DNA of 64,000 nucleotides from contig NZ_AKJG01000163.1 of the NCBI RefSeq assembly GCF_000282455.1, positions 1 through 64,000 of the forward strand. The letters are read 5' to 3'. The DNA comes from Pseudomonas sp. GM74. Lineage in GTDB: Bacteria; Pseudomonadota; Gammaproteobacteria; Pseudomonadales; Pseudomonadaceae. This document shows, piece after piece, positions 1 through 8,479 of this stretch; positions within the stretch are counted from its first letter, which is position 1; each line of letters starts with the position of its first letter. The notes beneath the pieces were generated by a model that was not told the origin of the DNA, did no database searches, and saw nothing but the letters and a program-made list of their open reading frames with translations. Made by a program: the position numbers and the translations under genes.

Positions 1-95
1 GCTGTAAGAGCGGAACCGTAAGCCGCCGTTACCGCAGGAATGGATATGTACTCAACTCAAACCACCAGCATGGTCGGCCCAGAGGCCGCCAAGCC

Positions 96-574
96 TCAGT
101 GCGCCGTAACCCGCTGCCGCCCCCCGGAACTGCTGGGCGACAAAGCCAACGCCAACTGCGTCCGATTATGCATATGCGCCAACCGCAACACCTGCGACAC
201 ATACAGCTTCACCGTGTTCTCGGTAATCCCCAACTCACAGGCAATCTGATAATTGGTCTGCCCCTTGCCCACCAGCCGCGCCACTTCCAGCTGCCGCGGA
301 GACAGCTGATTGAAAATCGCCGGAACCTCCACCGCATCAGTATCAGCGACACCCCGGTCACCCGCGTCCGTCGCAAGACCCAGGGCGGCCATGAGCTTCA
401 CGTCCCCGCCGCCCATTCGCTTCATGGCGTAGCCCGGTAGTGTGAAACCCAGGGCCAACAAAAAAGCCCAGCCACCCTGCTGCGCCTCGGCCCCCAGCCA
501 GGTCGTACCGCTCCACAGCAGCCACGCCAGGGCCAAGGCAGCGCCAGCCAGATCAATAGGACAAAGCTCTGCAT
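96..574 (-). pseudogene. Fused remnant of a Tad prepilin peptidase (FppA-like) and a LuxR-type regulator (PprB-like)
   Basis: Reading starts at an ATG at 574 with MQSFVLLIWLAL, typical of the first helix of a TadV/FppA prepilin peptidase. It then shifts frame near 540 into ALALAWLLWSG. The segment with the first catalytic aspartate is missing. The second motif, GGGDVKL, is present near 385-410. Directly after LGLATD the protein changes to a LuxR-type helix-turn-helix, LSPRQLEVARLV to ENTVKLYVSQVL, with no receiver domain. FppA and PprB are neighbours in the P. aeruginosa Tad locus, so this looks like two genes joined by deletion. The part from about 536 to 96 is still an open frame, so a small HTH protein could be made. 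I infer a non-functional peptidase. Confidence 0.72.
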
Positions 575-649
575 TCGGTAAAAAACGTCCGTTTTAGCTG
601 AATGATTCTATGCTGACATTACTCAGTGTTGGTCAGGGTAGACGCACTC

Positions 650-928
650 ATGAAAGCCAGCCTCCCCCACAAACAAAAAGACGCCGCCGCGCTGATCGCC
701 CGCGCCACGACGGAGTTGACCTCGCAAACGGGCTGGATTGCGCCGGCCCTGAATTTCAATGTCGCCACTGACGCCACCGTTACTTACGTGGGCGGGTTGC
801 TGACAGTTCGCATCACCTACCCCACCAATAAAATCAGCGCTGTCATCCCGTTCCTGAACCTGCCCGGCATCGGTCAGGTGCCGAACCTGCCGGCGACTCT
901 CACAGCCAGTGCGAGCCTGCAATTTTGA
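650..928 (+). pseudogene. Internally deleted TadE-like pseudopilin
   Basis: The ATG at 650 begins MKASLPHKQK, the usual basic N-terminus of TadE/TadF-type minor pseudopilins, which should run straight into a hydrophobic helix. Here it jumps to DAAALIARATTEL and then a normal-looking C-terminal domain ending LTASASLQF. The membrane and processing region is absent, leaving 92 residues. The frame is open, so this is an in-frame deletion and not a frameshift. The gene overlaps the kinase start behind it by 4 bases (TTGA), suggesting the two were translated together. A protein of this kind lies between fppA and pprA in P. aeruginosa (from memory). It is probably non-functional for pilus assembly. 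Confidence 0.6.
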
Positions 929-3459
929 GTGCCGGGGACAAATTGTTCGGGCGCCTGCTCCACCGCCACCCGCCGCCCCCACCGGAGCCGCCGGAGGCAC
1001 TGCGGGTGCACAGCTTCGGCTTGCAGATGCAGCTCAATGCCGAGGGGCGTGTCGTTCAATTGAGCGGTCCGCTGCGGCACTTGCTTGCCCAGCAGCCCCC
1101 CGGCGCACAGGCACCGCACCTGCTCGACTTCCTGTTGCCCCACAGCAGTCTCGCCATCGAAGGCTCGCCGGCGGACTGGCAGGGACAAACCCTGGACCTG
1201 GACTTCTACAGCCTCAACGGTCCGCCGCTGCATTTGCGCGGCTGGGTGCAACCCTTGGCCGATGCCTGGCTGTTGCAGATGCTGGACATCAGCGACTTGC
1301 TGCTCGAACGCCGGCAATCGCGCAACCGCGAGCAATGCCAGGTGCTGGCACTGCAGATCGCCGGACAGTTACACCTGAGCAGCCTGACTCGCCTGCCCGA
1401 GATGCTGGCCGAACAACTGCAAAGCCTGGCCCAGCGTTTTCAGATTCCGTGCATTGCCCTGGCCTTGCTCGATGAGCAGGAACAGGGTTGGCAAATTTAC
1501 CAGCACTACGTGGCCCTCGATGCACCGCAACTTTGGCAAAACGGTCAGCGCCTGGGTACGGGGCTGGACAGTTTGAGCGGCTCGGCGCCGCAGCACCTGA
1601 CCCCGCGCGAACACCCGCGCCTGCAAGGCACGTTCGGCAATACCGATGGTTTCGCCGTGCCTTATCACGACGCACAAGGGGTGGTTGCCTGGTTGCTGTG
1701 CGGCTTCTACACGGCGCAACAACGCGCCCCCGATATCACGGAACGCGACTGGCTGCAAATCACCGCCGCGCTGGCCAGCCCCTTGCTCGAGCGCCTGCGA
1801 GAGCACCGGCATCATTTGCAACTGGAACGCCTGGAATCACTGCAAGCCTTGCTGGGAACCGGCTGGTGGGAAGTCTTGAGCGACAGCGACGAGGTTCAGT
1901 TGGCACCTTCGCTGGCCACTACCCTGAAACTTGGAACGTCGCGTTTATCCATGCAGGACTGGCTCGATCAGGTTTATCCCGCCGACCGCGAAGAGCTGCG
2001 CATCTGCCTGCAAGACTTGCAGGAGACAGGCACTCCCCTGCTGCTGTGCGTGCGCCTGTATCGCCATTACGGTGCGCCCGACCCCATCTGGTATCGCCTG
2101 CAGGGCCAGGCCCTGGGCGCGGGGAAAAACCGTCGGCTGGTGGGGTTCATGCTCGACATCAGCGACATCAAGAACCAGGAGCAGAGCGCGGCCGCCGCCC
2201 GTGCACGCCTGGACAATCTGATCGCCAGCTCGCCAGCGGTGATTTACGTACAGCGTTATGTCGAAGGCACATTGCAACCGGTGTTCTTCAGCGACAGCCT
2301 GTTGCCGCTGCTCGGCTGGACCCTGGCCGACTGCGCCCCCGGAGCGCTGGTGGAGCGAGTGCATCCCGACGATCGCTTGCAGTATTTCGAGCGCACCCGG
2401 CAGTTACTGCGTGAAGGCTCGGTGCGCGCCCGCTATCGGTTGCGCGACAGTCGGGGCGACTATCACTGGCTGCTCGATGAAGCGAAGTTGTTGCGCGACG
2501 ACCTCGGCTTGCCGGTGGAAGCCGTGGGCCTGTGGCTGGACGTCACGGACGCGACCCTGGCCACCGAACAGGTCCGGCAGAGTGAAGAACGCTACCGGAT
2601 TTTGGTGGAAGATTCTCCGGCAATGATCTGCCGCTACCAGCCGGACCTGACCCTGACCTTCGGCAACCGCCCGTTGGCCACCTATCTGGAAATGGCGCCC
2701 GAGCAATTGCCGGGGGTGAACCTGGGCGACTGGATGTCCGGAGAACAGCGAGAGGCATTCACCCGACGGCTGAACCAGTTGAGCCCCGAGTTTCCGGTCA
2801 GCACCGCCGAGATCAATCTGCAATTGCCCGGCCGCGAACACGCCTGGTGGGTCTGGTCCGATCGCGGGGTATTCGATGAACAGGGCCGGTTGCTCGAGGT
2901 CCAGGCCGTAGGGCGCGACAACACCGAGGTGCAGCGCGCCGCGCGGGTGGTGGACCATATGCGGGTGTTCGGCCGTTCGGAAATCGAGCAGCAACCGTTC
3001 AACCCGGCCCAGGCCATCGAAGGCACGTTGTCGCTGTTGTCCGAGGGGATGCGCGGCAAAGGCGTAGATCTGCGCATCAGCGAACCCGGGTTTGAAGTGC
3101 AGGTACGCGGCTACGTCGATCAGCTTGAGCAGGTGCTGATCAACCTGATGGTCAACGCCCGGGATGCATTGCTCGGCAAGCGCGAGGCCAACCCCGATTT
3201 CAAACCGTGGATTTCGGTGTACGCCGAACGGGATACACACTCGGTCCGCCTGTGGGTCGAGGACAACGGCGGCGGTATCGACCCACGCTTGCTGGAGCGG
3301 ATTTTCGAGCCGCTCTTCACCACCAAACCCGTCGGCGTGGGCACGGGCTTGTCGGTGAGTTACGGTATCGTCGAGAACATGGGTGGCAAACTGAGCGTGC
3401 AAAACGCCACCGAGGGTGCGCGGTTCTGCATCGAACTGCCGATTGTGCTGCCGCACTAG
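925..3459 (+). CDS. pprA: PprA-like PAS sensor histidine kinase lacking its H-box
   Basis: An 844-residue soluble kinase starting at a TTG that overlaps the preceding stop codon. The order is an N-terminal sensor/GAF-like region (to about 300), several PAS modules (about 310-660) and a HATPase_c domain (about 690-840) with the N box QVLINLMVNARDAL, G1 box VEDNGGGI and a G2 box. Just before the ATPase domain the text goes from GRDNTEVQ directly to RAARVVDHMRVFGRS. The dimerisation helix with the phospho-accepting histidine (a HELNQPL-like motif in relatives) is not there. The G2 box reads GTGLSVS where GTGLGLS is usual. PprA normally phosphorylates PprB to control Tad pili. With these losses and no intact PprB nearby, I infer it cannot autophosphorylate. 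Confidence 0.75.
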   Translation: MSAGDKLFGRLLHRHPPPPPEPPEALRVHSFGLQMQLNAEGRVVQLSGPLRHLLAQQPPGAQAPHLLDFLLPHSSLAIEGSPADWQGQTLDLDFYSLNGPPLHLRGWVQPLADAWLLQMLDISDLLLERRQSRNREQCQVLALQIAGQLHLSSLTRLPEMLAEQLQSLAQRFQIPCIALALLDEQEQGWQIYQHYVALDAPQLWQNGQRLGTGLDSLSGSAPQHLTPREHPRLQGTFGNTDGFAVPYHDAQGVVAWLLCGFYTAQQRAPDITERDWLQITAALASPLLERLREHRHHLQLERLESLQALLGTGWWEVLSDSDEVQLAPSLATTLKLGTSRLSMQDWLDQVYPADREELRICLQDLQETGTPLLLCVRLYRHYGAPDPIWYRLQGQALGAGKNRRLVGFMLDISDIKNQEQSAAAARARLDNLIASSPAVIYVQRYVEGTLQPVFFSDSLLPLLGWTLADCAPGALVERVHPDDRLQYFERTRQLLREGSVRARYRLRDSRGDYHWLLDEAKLLRDDLGLPVEAVGLWLDVTDATLATEQVRQSEERYRILVEDSPAMICRYQPDLTLTFGNRPLATYLEMAPEQLPGVNLGDWMSGEQREAFTRRLNQLSPEFPVSTAEINLQLPGREHAWWVWSDRGVFDEQGRLLEVQAVGRDNTEVQRAARVVDHMRVFGRSEIEQQPFNPAQAIEGTLSLLSEGMRGKGVDLRISEPGFEVQVRGYVDQLEQVLINLMVNARDALLGKREANPDFKPWISVYAERDTHSVRLWVEDNGGGIDPRLLERIFEPLFTTKPVGVGTGLSVSYGIVENMGGKLSVQNATEGARFCIELPIVLPH

Positions 3460-4030
3460 ATCACCAGGGATGGGCGTCCCGAGTGACAACTGAGGTTGGC
3501 ACCCACTTCGACTTTGTTCAGGTCGATCCCCAGGCTCGCCAGCAACGTATTGATCAGCGTATCCAGTAACGGGCTGAGTACCGTATTGATCGCATTGACC
3601 AACGCCGTCGTGACATCACTCAAAATACTGCCCAAGCCACCCACGATGCTGCCCGACGGCCCGTACATGTTCACGCTAAGGTTACTCACTGTGGTGCTCA
3701 GGCTGTTGACGATATTGGTCGTGGTAAAGGCGTAGTAAAACGGTGGCTGATTGATCTCCGGTAAGTTGGCGGCCGCCGGCGCGGAATAGACGTGGACATG
3801 TTGGCATTTTGGGCAACCGCGGTATTGACCATGATATCGATGCTACCGCCAACGCCGGGCTGATGGTTGTAGCAGGTTGGCGGCAGGATCAGCAGCCTTT
3901 GGCAGGTCTGTACGCCGATATCGACCATCAACAACATGAATGCCAAAGCCAACGTCAGGGTCAAAGCGGCCATCAAGCCGATCGCCCCCCGTTGCCGGGC
4001 CGGGCCGCGAAACTGCAGGCGGGGAGACAT
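3456..4030 (-). pseudogene. Frameshifted TadG-like Tad pilus protein remnant
   Basis: An ATG at 4030 with a good AAAGGAG ribosome site starts MSPRLQFRGPARQRGAIG, followed by a strong membrane helix ending in MLLMVDIG, as in TadG-related proteins. After that the frame is lost: the -1/+1 frame continues with RTDLPKAADPAANL and hits a stop at about 3843-3845. The C-terminal part (NLPEINQPPFYYAF onward, hydrophobic NAINTVLSPLL region) is readable again in that second frame down to 3456. The middle hundreds of residues expected in TadG are missing. It is therefore a pseudogene with both deletion and frameshift, on the opposite strand to the PprA-like kinase. Confidence 0.65.
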
Positions 4031-4116
4031 GGCGCACTCCTTTGCCGGCGCACCCGTTGGTGAAAAGCGATGTAGACAAGGGTGGCCTAGACCGCCGGCA
4101 ACTCGCCAGCACAGGC

Positions 4117-4160
4117 AATAAAAAACCCTGTGGGGGCGGCGGTGCGGCGCTCCCACAGGG
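4117..4160 (-). terminator. Rho-independent terminator
   Basis: CCCTGTGGG at 4126-4134 pairs with CCCACAGGG at 4152-4160. On the minus strand the hairpin is followed by a T-run (complement of aataaaaaa at 4117-4125). It lies just downstream of the DUF4136 gene ending at 4183. The stem is REP-like sequence used as a terminator. Confidence 0.7.
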
Positions 4161-4182
4161 ATGATTGTTGGTATTGAGTGGA

Positions 4183-4746
4183 TCAGGTTGAGTGCGGTGG
4201 ATAGTTGGCCAATATCCGCGTGACTGTTTCCAGGATGGCATCACGACGATCCGACGGGTTCGGTGTGCGGCTGAGTATCTGTTCGTCACTGCCGCGCCAC
4301 ACCAGTTTGCCGTCCTTGCCATCGAGCAGGTCGATCTGGATGGTCGCTACCTTGTAGCTGACATTACGGGTTTCGTTATACATGGGCGCGCCATAGTAGC
4401 CATACCACGGGTACCCCCACCCGCCGCCGTAGTTGGTGGTCACCTGCTGTTGCCGCTCTTCGACAATCAGGTAGGTCTGCACATTCAAGTCACCCTTGGC
4501 ACCCGCGGCGGCCGGGCGCAGACCGCGCTGGTCCAGTTGATCGGCAACCGCCTGACGGATGCGCTGGTCGGTCAGGTCGCTCTTGATCCGTGGATCATCG
4601 GGACGATATTGCACGGCGGGCTCTTTCCACGCCCAGCTGCGATAGGCAGCAAAATCGCGGCTGGCGTCAAAATCATGATTGACCTGGTTGGCGGCGCAGG
4701 CACTGAGCAGCGCGACCATGGCCAGTAGAATGAAACGGCGGAACAT
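4183..4746 (-). CDS. DUF4136 lipoprotein
   Basis: A 187-residue predicted lipoprotein: the signal peptide MFRRFILLAMVALLSAC gives a lipobox LLSAC with Cys17. The body matches the DUF4136 layout: FAAYRSWAW near the start, RIRQAVADQLDQRGL, a Gly/Tyr/Trp-rich loop around YGGGWGYPWYGYYG, then TIQIDLLDGKDGKLVWRG. DUF4136 proteins are envelope lipoproteins of unknown role. The next gene on the same strand (4784-5392) is a paralogue, so this is a tandem duplication. ATG 4746 is preceded by AGGAGAACC, a good ribosome site. Confidence 0.85.
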   Translation of the reverse strand: MFRRFILLAMVALLSACAANQVNHDFDASRDFAAYRSWAWKEPAVQYRPDDPRIKSDLTDQRIRQAVADQLDQRGLRPAAAGAKGDLNVQTYLIVEERQQQVTTNYGGGWGYPWYGYYGAPMYNETRNVSYKVATIQIDLLDGKDGKLVWRGSDEQILSRTPNPSDRRDAILETVTRILANYPPHST

Positions 4747-4783
4747 GATGGTTCTCCTGCGAAATGCTTCTTATCTACAGAAG

Positions 4784-5392
4784 CTAACTAGGAGGATACG
4801 CCGACATTGCCTTTTCCACAGCCTCCCGTATGGCATCGGCCCGCTCGCTTTCACTGCCCCGGTTGCCGGTTTCAGCGCTGGCGCTCCACACCGGCTGGCC
4901 GCTTCTGGCGTCATACATATCCACCTGAACCACTACGACTTGCTCCTGATAGGTACGAACGACCGGTACGGTGGCGTACCCGCCATATCCAGGGCCGTAA
5001 CCGTTGTAGCCACCATAACCGCCGCCGTAATAGTCGTCCTGAACCTGGCGCAAACGGGTTTCCATCCGCAGGTCGGCGCTGACAAACAGGTCGGCCGGGC
5101 GGTTGTCGTGCAGCGGGCGCAAGCCGCGTTGATCCAGCGCATTGCTGACCGCTTCGGCGATCTGCGCCGAGTCGGCCCAGGCGGTGCCCGGTGGCAGATG
5201 CCCGTCGAGCCAGGCCCAACTGCGGTAGCGTCCATAGTCACGCGGCGCTGCCGGGTAAGCGCTGCGGTCAAAGGTCTTGGCGGCCTGGGGCGGTGCCGGT
5301 GGCAAAGGGTTGGACGTGGCGACATAGGGGTTGCTGCCCTGACAGGCAGCCAGCCCCAGGCAGAACACCAATACACCTGTATGACTTTTCAT
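4784..5392 (-). CDS. DUF4136 lipoprotein, paralogue of the next gene
   Basis: A 202-residue predicted lipoprotein with signal peptide MKSHTGVLVFCLGLAAC (lipobox LGLAAC, Cys17). It has the same plan as its neighbour: DYGRYRSWAWLDG, QIAEAVSNALDQRGLRP, a Gly/Tyr-rich insert (YYGGGYGGYNGYGPGYGGY) and VVQVDMYDARSGQPVWSA. It is likely in the outer membrane or periplasm. No enzyme motif is visible and the function is unknown. It is separated from cmoM by only 12 bases and is on the same strand, so co-transcription from upstream is likely. Confidence 0.85.
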   Translation of the reverse strand: MKSHTGVLVFCLGLAACQGSNPYVATSNPLPPAPPQAAKTFDRSAYPAAPRDYGRYRSWAWLDGHLPPGTAWADSAQIAEAVSNALDQRGLRPLHDNRPADLFVSADLRMETRLRQVQDDYYGGGYGGYNGYGPGYGGYATVPVVRTYQEQVVVVQVDMYDARSGQPVWSASAETGNRGSESERADAIREAVEKAMSAYPPS

Positions 5393-5404
5393 TGCGTGCT
5401 CCGA

Positions 5405-6154
5405 TCAGACAGGCCGACAGATCCAGTGCAAGTAGCGCCCAAGCCCGGCAAAGCTCGGATGACGACGGTGGGCCAGCTCCATTTCCAGCAGGTCCGCCAG
5501 CTCGGCGCGGGCCTGGAACTCCACTGGCATGTAGTCGTGGAAAACCCGCACGCCACTCATGGTTTCGACCTGCCACAGACCTTCAAGTTGCGCCGCCAGC
5601 TCGCGCGGATCAAGGGGCTGTTGCGGGGTCAGGCTCTGCTTTTCGCCGGCCATGTCGTTCTTGCGCATCTTGCGGAAATGGCCCTTGAGCAAGTTGCGAT
5701 AAATCAGCGCGTCGCGGTTGTAGAACGCCAGGGACAGCCAGCCGTCGGCCTTGGTCAGTTGATGCAGCACCGGCAGTATGGCGTGGGGTTCGGCCAGCCA
5801 TTCCAGCACGGCGTGGCACAGCACCAGGTCGTAGGGTTCGGTGAGCTGCCCCAACAGTTCCTGCCAGGGTGCCTGAATGAACGTGGCGCTCTGCCCGGCT
5901 TCGGCAAAACGCTGGCGGGCGCCTTCGAGCATCGGCTCGGCGGGCTCGGCGAGGGTCACCTGATGGCCGCGCTGGGCCAGCCACAACGACATGTGGCCAA
6001 GGCCGGCACCGATGTCCAGCACTCGCAGAGGGCGGTCGGGCAGGATTTCGGCCAGGTCGGCCTGTAACACCGCCAGACGGATCGCACCTTTGGCGCCGCC
6101 GTAGATTTTTTCGGCGAAACGGGTCGCCAGTTGATCGAAATGACGGTCGCTCAT
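5405..6154 (-). CDS. cmoM: tRNA 5-carboxymethoxyuridine methyltransferase CmoM
   Basis: A 249-residue class I SAM-dependent methyltransferase starting MSDRHFDQLATRFAEKIYGG, the CmoM (formerly SmtA) signature. CmoM methylates the carboxyl group of cmo5U at position 34 of certain tRNAs. The SAM motif I is VLDIGAGLGHMSLWLA, and the acidic end of beta-2 is VTLAEPAEPM. YDLVLCHAVLEWL is the post-I motif. The ATG at 6154 overlaps the stop of the upstream MazG-like gene by one base (TGATG), indicating translational coupling. A longer reading frame upstream exists but lacks homology. Confidence 0.9.
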   Translation of the reverse strand: MSDRHFDQLATRFAEKIYGGAKGAIRLAVLQADLAEILPDRPLRVLDIGAGLGHMSLWLAQRGHQVTLAEPAEPMLEGARQRFAEAGQSATFIQAPWQELLGQLTEPYDLVLCHAVLEWLAEPHAILPVLHQLTKADGWLSLAFYNRDALIYRNLLKGHFRKMRKNDMAGEKQSLTPQQPLDPRELAAQLEGLWQVETMSGVRVFHDYMPVEFQARAELADLLEMELAHRRHPSFAGLGRYLHWICRPV

Positions 6155-6456
6155 CAGCTGAACCTCCGTTCGCTGTCCGCCAGTTTGCTGCGCACCACGG
6201 CATCCATGTCCAGGCCCAGTTCGCTGCACAACAGCAACAGATAAAGCACGATGTCACCGACTTCCTGCCCGGCGTGGGCGAGTTTGTCCGCCGACAACTG
6301 GCGGGACTGGTCTTCGGTCAGCCACTGGAAAATCTCCACCAGCTCGGACATTTCCACACTCGCGGCCATGGCCAGGTTTTTCGGGCTGTGAAATTGCCGC
6401 CAGTCATTGCGGTCACGGATGGCGTGCAGGCGTTCGGTCAGTTCAACAAGGTTCAT
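6154..6456 (-). CDS. MazG-like nucleotide pyrophosphohydrolase
   Basis: A 100-residue protein with the MazG/dCTP-pyrophosphatase core: EMSELVEIFQW and EVGDIVLYLLLLCSELGLD, matching the EExxE...ExxD metal-binding pattern of all-alpha NTP pyrophosphatases. These hydrolyse nucleoside triphosphates to monophosphates, often as housecleaning enzymes. The start at 6456 (MNLVELTERL) follows AGGAGAGCCCG; further upstream codons lack homology. It is the first gene of a two-gene unit with cmoM. Confidence 0.85.
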   Translation of the reverse strand: MNLVELTERLHAIRDRNDWRQFHSPKNLAMAASVEMSELVEIFQWLTEDQSRQLSADKLAHAGQEVGDIVLYLLLLCSELGLDMDAVVRSKLADSERRFS

Positions 6457-6539
6457 CGGGCTCTCCTGAAGGCGTATAGCTTCGGGGGGATGACGAGTGA
6501 AGGCAAGTGACAAAGATTGAGCGGTTGGCATTGTTTTTT

Positions 6540-6645
6540 TGTGGGAGCGGGCTTGCTCGCGAAAGCTGACTGACAGTCAACATTGATGTTGAATGTTATG
6601 ACGCCTTCGCGAGCAAGTCGGATCGCCGCACCGCCGCTCCCACAG
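6540..6645. repeat. REPIN (inverted REP pair)
   Basis: GTGGGAGCGGGCTTGCTCGC at 6541 faces a diverged inverted copy ending CGCTCCCACAG at 6645, with about 60 bases between. This is the family most abundant in the window. Confidence 0.85.
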
Positions 6646-6733
6646 GTACTGTGCAACTCTCTATGCTTGTGGGAACTCGGCAGCATGATCGACAGCCCAA
6701 GACTCATTTCACTTTAATCAGGACGTTCATTCC

Positions 6734-7027
6734 ATGCAGGTAGAAGGTTTTTCCGAATGGCTCGGCCAGGTACTCGGCTCGATCATCCGCTTCATCGTTG
6801 ATGCCCTCAGCGGGCTGTTCAGTCTGTTGAGCAACGCCAGCAGCAATTTTGTCGAAGGCCTGTCCCAGGCACTGGGCATGGATACCTCGGTCATCAGCAT
6901 CGTGACCTTGATCCTCGGGCTGATACTGTTGTGGTCGGCGATCCGCGCCTTCCTCAATGCGTCGTTCATCATGGGTTTCATCTGGCTGATGTTGGGGCTT
7001 TGGCTGCTCAGCTGGATCATCCACTGA
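6734..7027 (+). CDS. Small membrane protein of unknown function
   Basis: A 97-residue protein with no motif I recognise. The first half is amphipathic (FSEWLGQVLGSIIRFIVDALSGLFSLL). The second half has two strongly hydrophobic stretches, VISIVTLILGLILLWSAI (about 52-69) and FIMGFIWLMLGLWLLSWII (about 78-96), likely membrane helices. It stands alone between a REPIN and the MATE gene. Frequent Leu/Ile with normal Pseudomonas third-position GC supports a real gene. Function unknown. Confidence 0.7.
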   Translation: MQVEGFSEWLGQVLGSIIRFIVDALSGLFSLLSNASSNFVEGLSQALGMDTSVISIVTLILGLILLWSAIRAFLNASFIMGFIWLMLGLWLLSWIIH

Positions 7028-7040
7028 CACAACCGGACAC

Positions 7041-7064
7041 TGTGGGAGCGGCTTGCTCTCGATG
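7041..7064 (+). repeat. Single REP element
   Basis: TGTGGGAGCGGCTTGCTCTC, a solitary imperfect REP copy between the small membrane protein and the MATE gene, without an inverted partner. Confidence 0.65.
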
Positions 7065-7098
7065 TGCCGCTACAATGCCGACTCCCCAAGGAGCCTGC

Positions 7099-8448
7099 AT
7101 GTCCAACCTGACCGCCGACTGGCGCGACCGCCCTACCCATCGCCGGGTCTGGGCGCTCGCTGCGCCGATGATTCTTTCGAACATTTCCGTACCGCTGGTG
7201 GCGCTGGTCGACAGCACCGTCATCGGTCACCTGCCCCACGCCCATCAACTCGGCGCCGTCGCGGTCGGGGCCAGTCTGTACACCTTCCTCGCCTGGGCCA
7301 TGGGTTTTCTGCGCATGGGCTCCACCGGGTTCGCCGCCCAGGCGGCCGGTCGCGGGGATGGCGCGGCCCTGCGGCAAATCCTGTTGCAAGGCCTGCTGCT
7401 CGCCATCGGCCTGGCCGTGATATTGGGTGCGGTGGGCGTGCCTTTGAGCGGGGTCGCGTTGCACTTCATGCAACCGTCGGCGGAGCTCGATCAACTGACC
7501 CGCGAATTCTTCCACACCCGCCTGTTCGGCCTGCCGGCGGCGCTCGCCAGTTATGCACTGGTCGGCTGGTTTCTCGGCACCCAGAATGCCCGGGCGCCCC
7601 TGGCGATTCTGCTGAGCACCAACCTGGTCAACATTGCCCTGAACCTGTGGTTCGTCCTCGGCCTGGAATGGGGCGTGGTCGGTGCTGCCCGGGCCTCGGT
7701 GATTGCCGAATGGACCGGTGCGCTGATCGGTTTGCTGATGACCCGCAAAGCCCTGCGCGCCTACCCAGGGCATATCGTATGGGCGGCATTGGCGCTGTGG
7801 CAGAGTTGGCGGCCATTGCTGGCGGTCAACCGCGACATCTTCATCCGCAGTTTGGCGCTGCAATCGGTGTTCTTCCTGATCACGGTGCAAGGCGCACGAC
7901 TGGGCGACGCCACGGTCGCGGCCAACGCTCTTTTACTCAATGGCTTGCTGCTGACCGCCCACGCCCTCGATGGCCTGGCCCACGCTGTCGAAGCCCTGTG
8001 CGGACATGCGCTTGGCGCCCGTGACCGCGATGCCCTGCGCCGTTCACTGGTGGTGGCGGGGGGCTGGTCGTTGCTGGCAAGCCTGGGCTTTGCCGCGCTG
8101 TTTCTGTTTGCAGGGCATCTGTTCATCGAGATGCAGACCGACATTCAAAGTGTGCGCGACACCGCGTTCATCTACCTGCCCTACCTCGCCGTACTGCCAC
8201 TGATTGCCGTCTGGAGTTACCTGCTCGACGGCCTGTTCATTGGCGCCACCCGCGCCCGGGAAATGCGCAACGGCATGTTGCTGACCGTGGCGCTGGTGCT
8301 GCCCTTCGGCTGGGCACTGCAAGGCGGTGGCAACCATGGCCTGTGGATAACCTTTCTGTTGTTCATGCTGCTGCGCAGTCTGACCCTCGGGATGATCGCC
8401 TGGCGCCTGCGCCGTAACGATGGCTGGTTCGTCGGCGGTATTCACTGA
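7099..8448 (+). CDS. MATE family efflux transporter (DinF-like)
   Basis: A 449-residue polytopic inner-membrane protein, about 12 hydrophobic segments in two similar halves, as in the multidrug and toxic compound extrusion family. The N-terminus RRVWALAAPMILSNISVPLVALVDSTVIGHL is the classic MATE helix-1 pattern, and the length is normal. The sequence resembles the DinF branch more than NorM. Substrates cannot be read from sequence. The start at ATG 7099 has AAGGAG 7 bases upstream. It converges on the DUF4123 gene, ending only 31 bases from it. Confidence 0.88.
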   Translation: MSNLTADWRDRPTHRRVWALAAPMILSNISVPLVALVDSTVIGHLPHAHQLGAVAVGASLYTFLAWAMGFLRMGSTGFAAQAAGRGDGAALRQILLQGLLLAIGLAVILGAVGVPLSGVALHFMQPSAELDQLTREFFHTRLFGLPAALASYALVGWFLGTQNARAPLAILLSTNLVNIALNLWFVLGLEWGVVGAARASVIAEWTGALIGLLMTRKALRAYPGHIVWAALALWQSWRPLLAVNRDIFIRSLALQSVFFLITVQGARLGDATVAANALLLNGLLLTAHALDGLAHAVEALCGHALGARDRDALRRSLVVAGGWSLLASLGFAALFLFAGHLFIEMQTDIQSVRDTAFIYLPYLAVLPLIAVWSYLLDGLFIGATRAREMRNGMLLTVALVLPFGWALQGGGNHGLWITFLLFMLLRSLTLGMIAWRLRRNDGWFVGGIH

Positions 8449-8479
8449 TCGCGCCTGGCCCTGGCAATCAATTTCGACC

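Noticed and set aside
1..95. Leftmost bases as the end of another gene
   Set aside because: No supported coding sequence; one short frame (40-249) overlaps the HTH remnant and has no family features.
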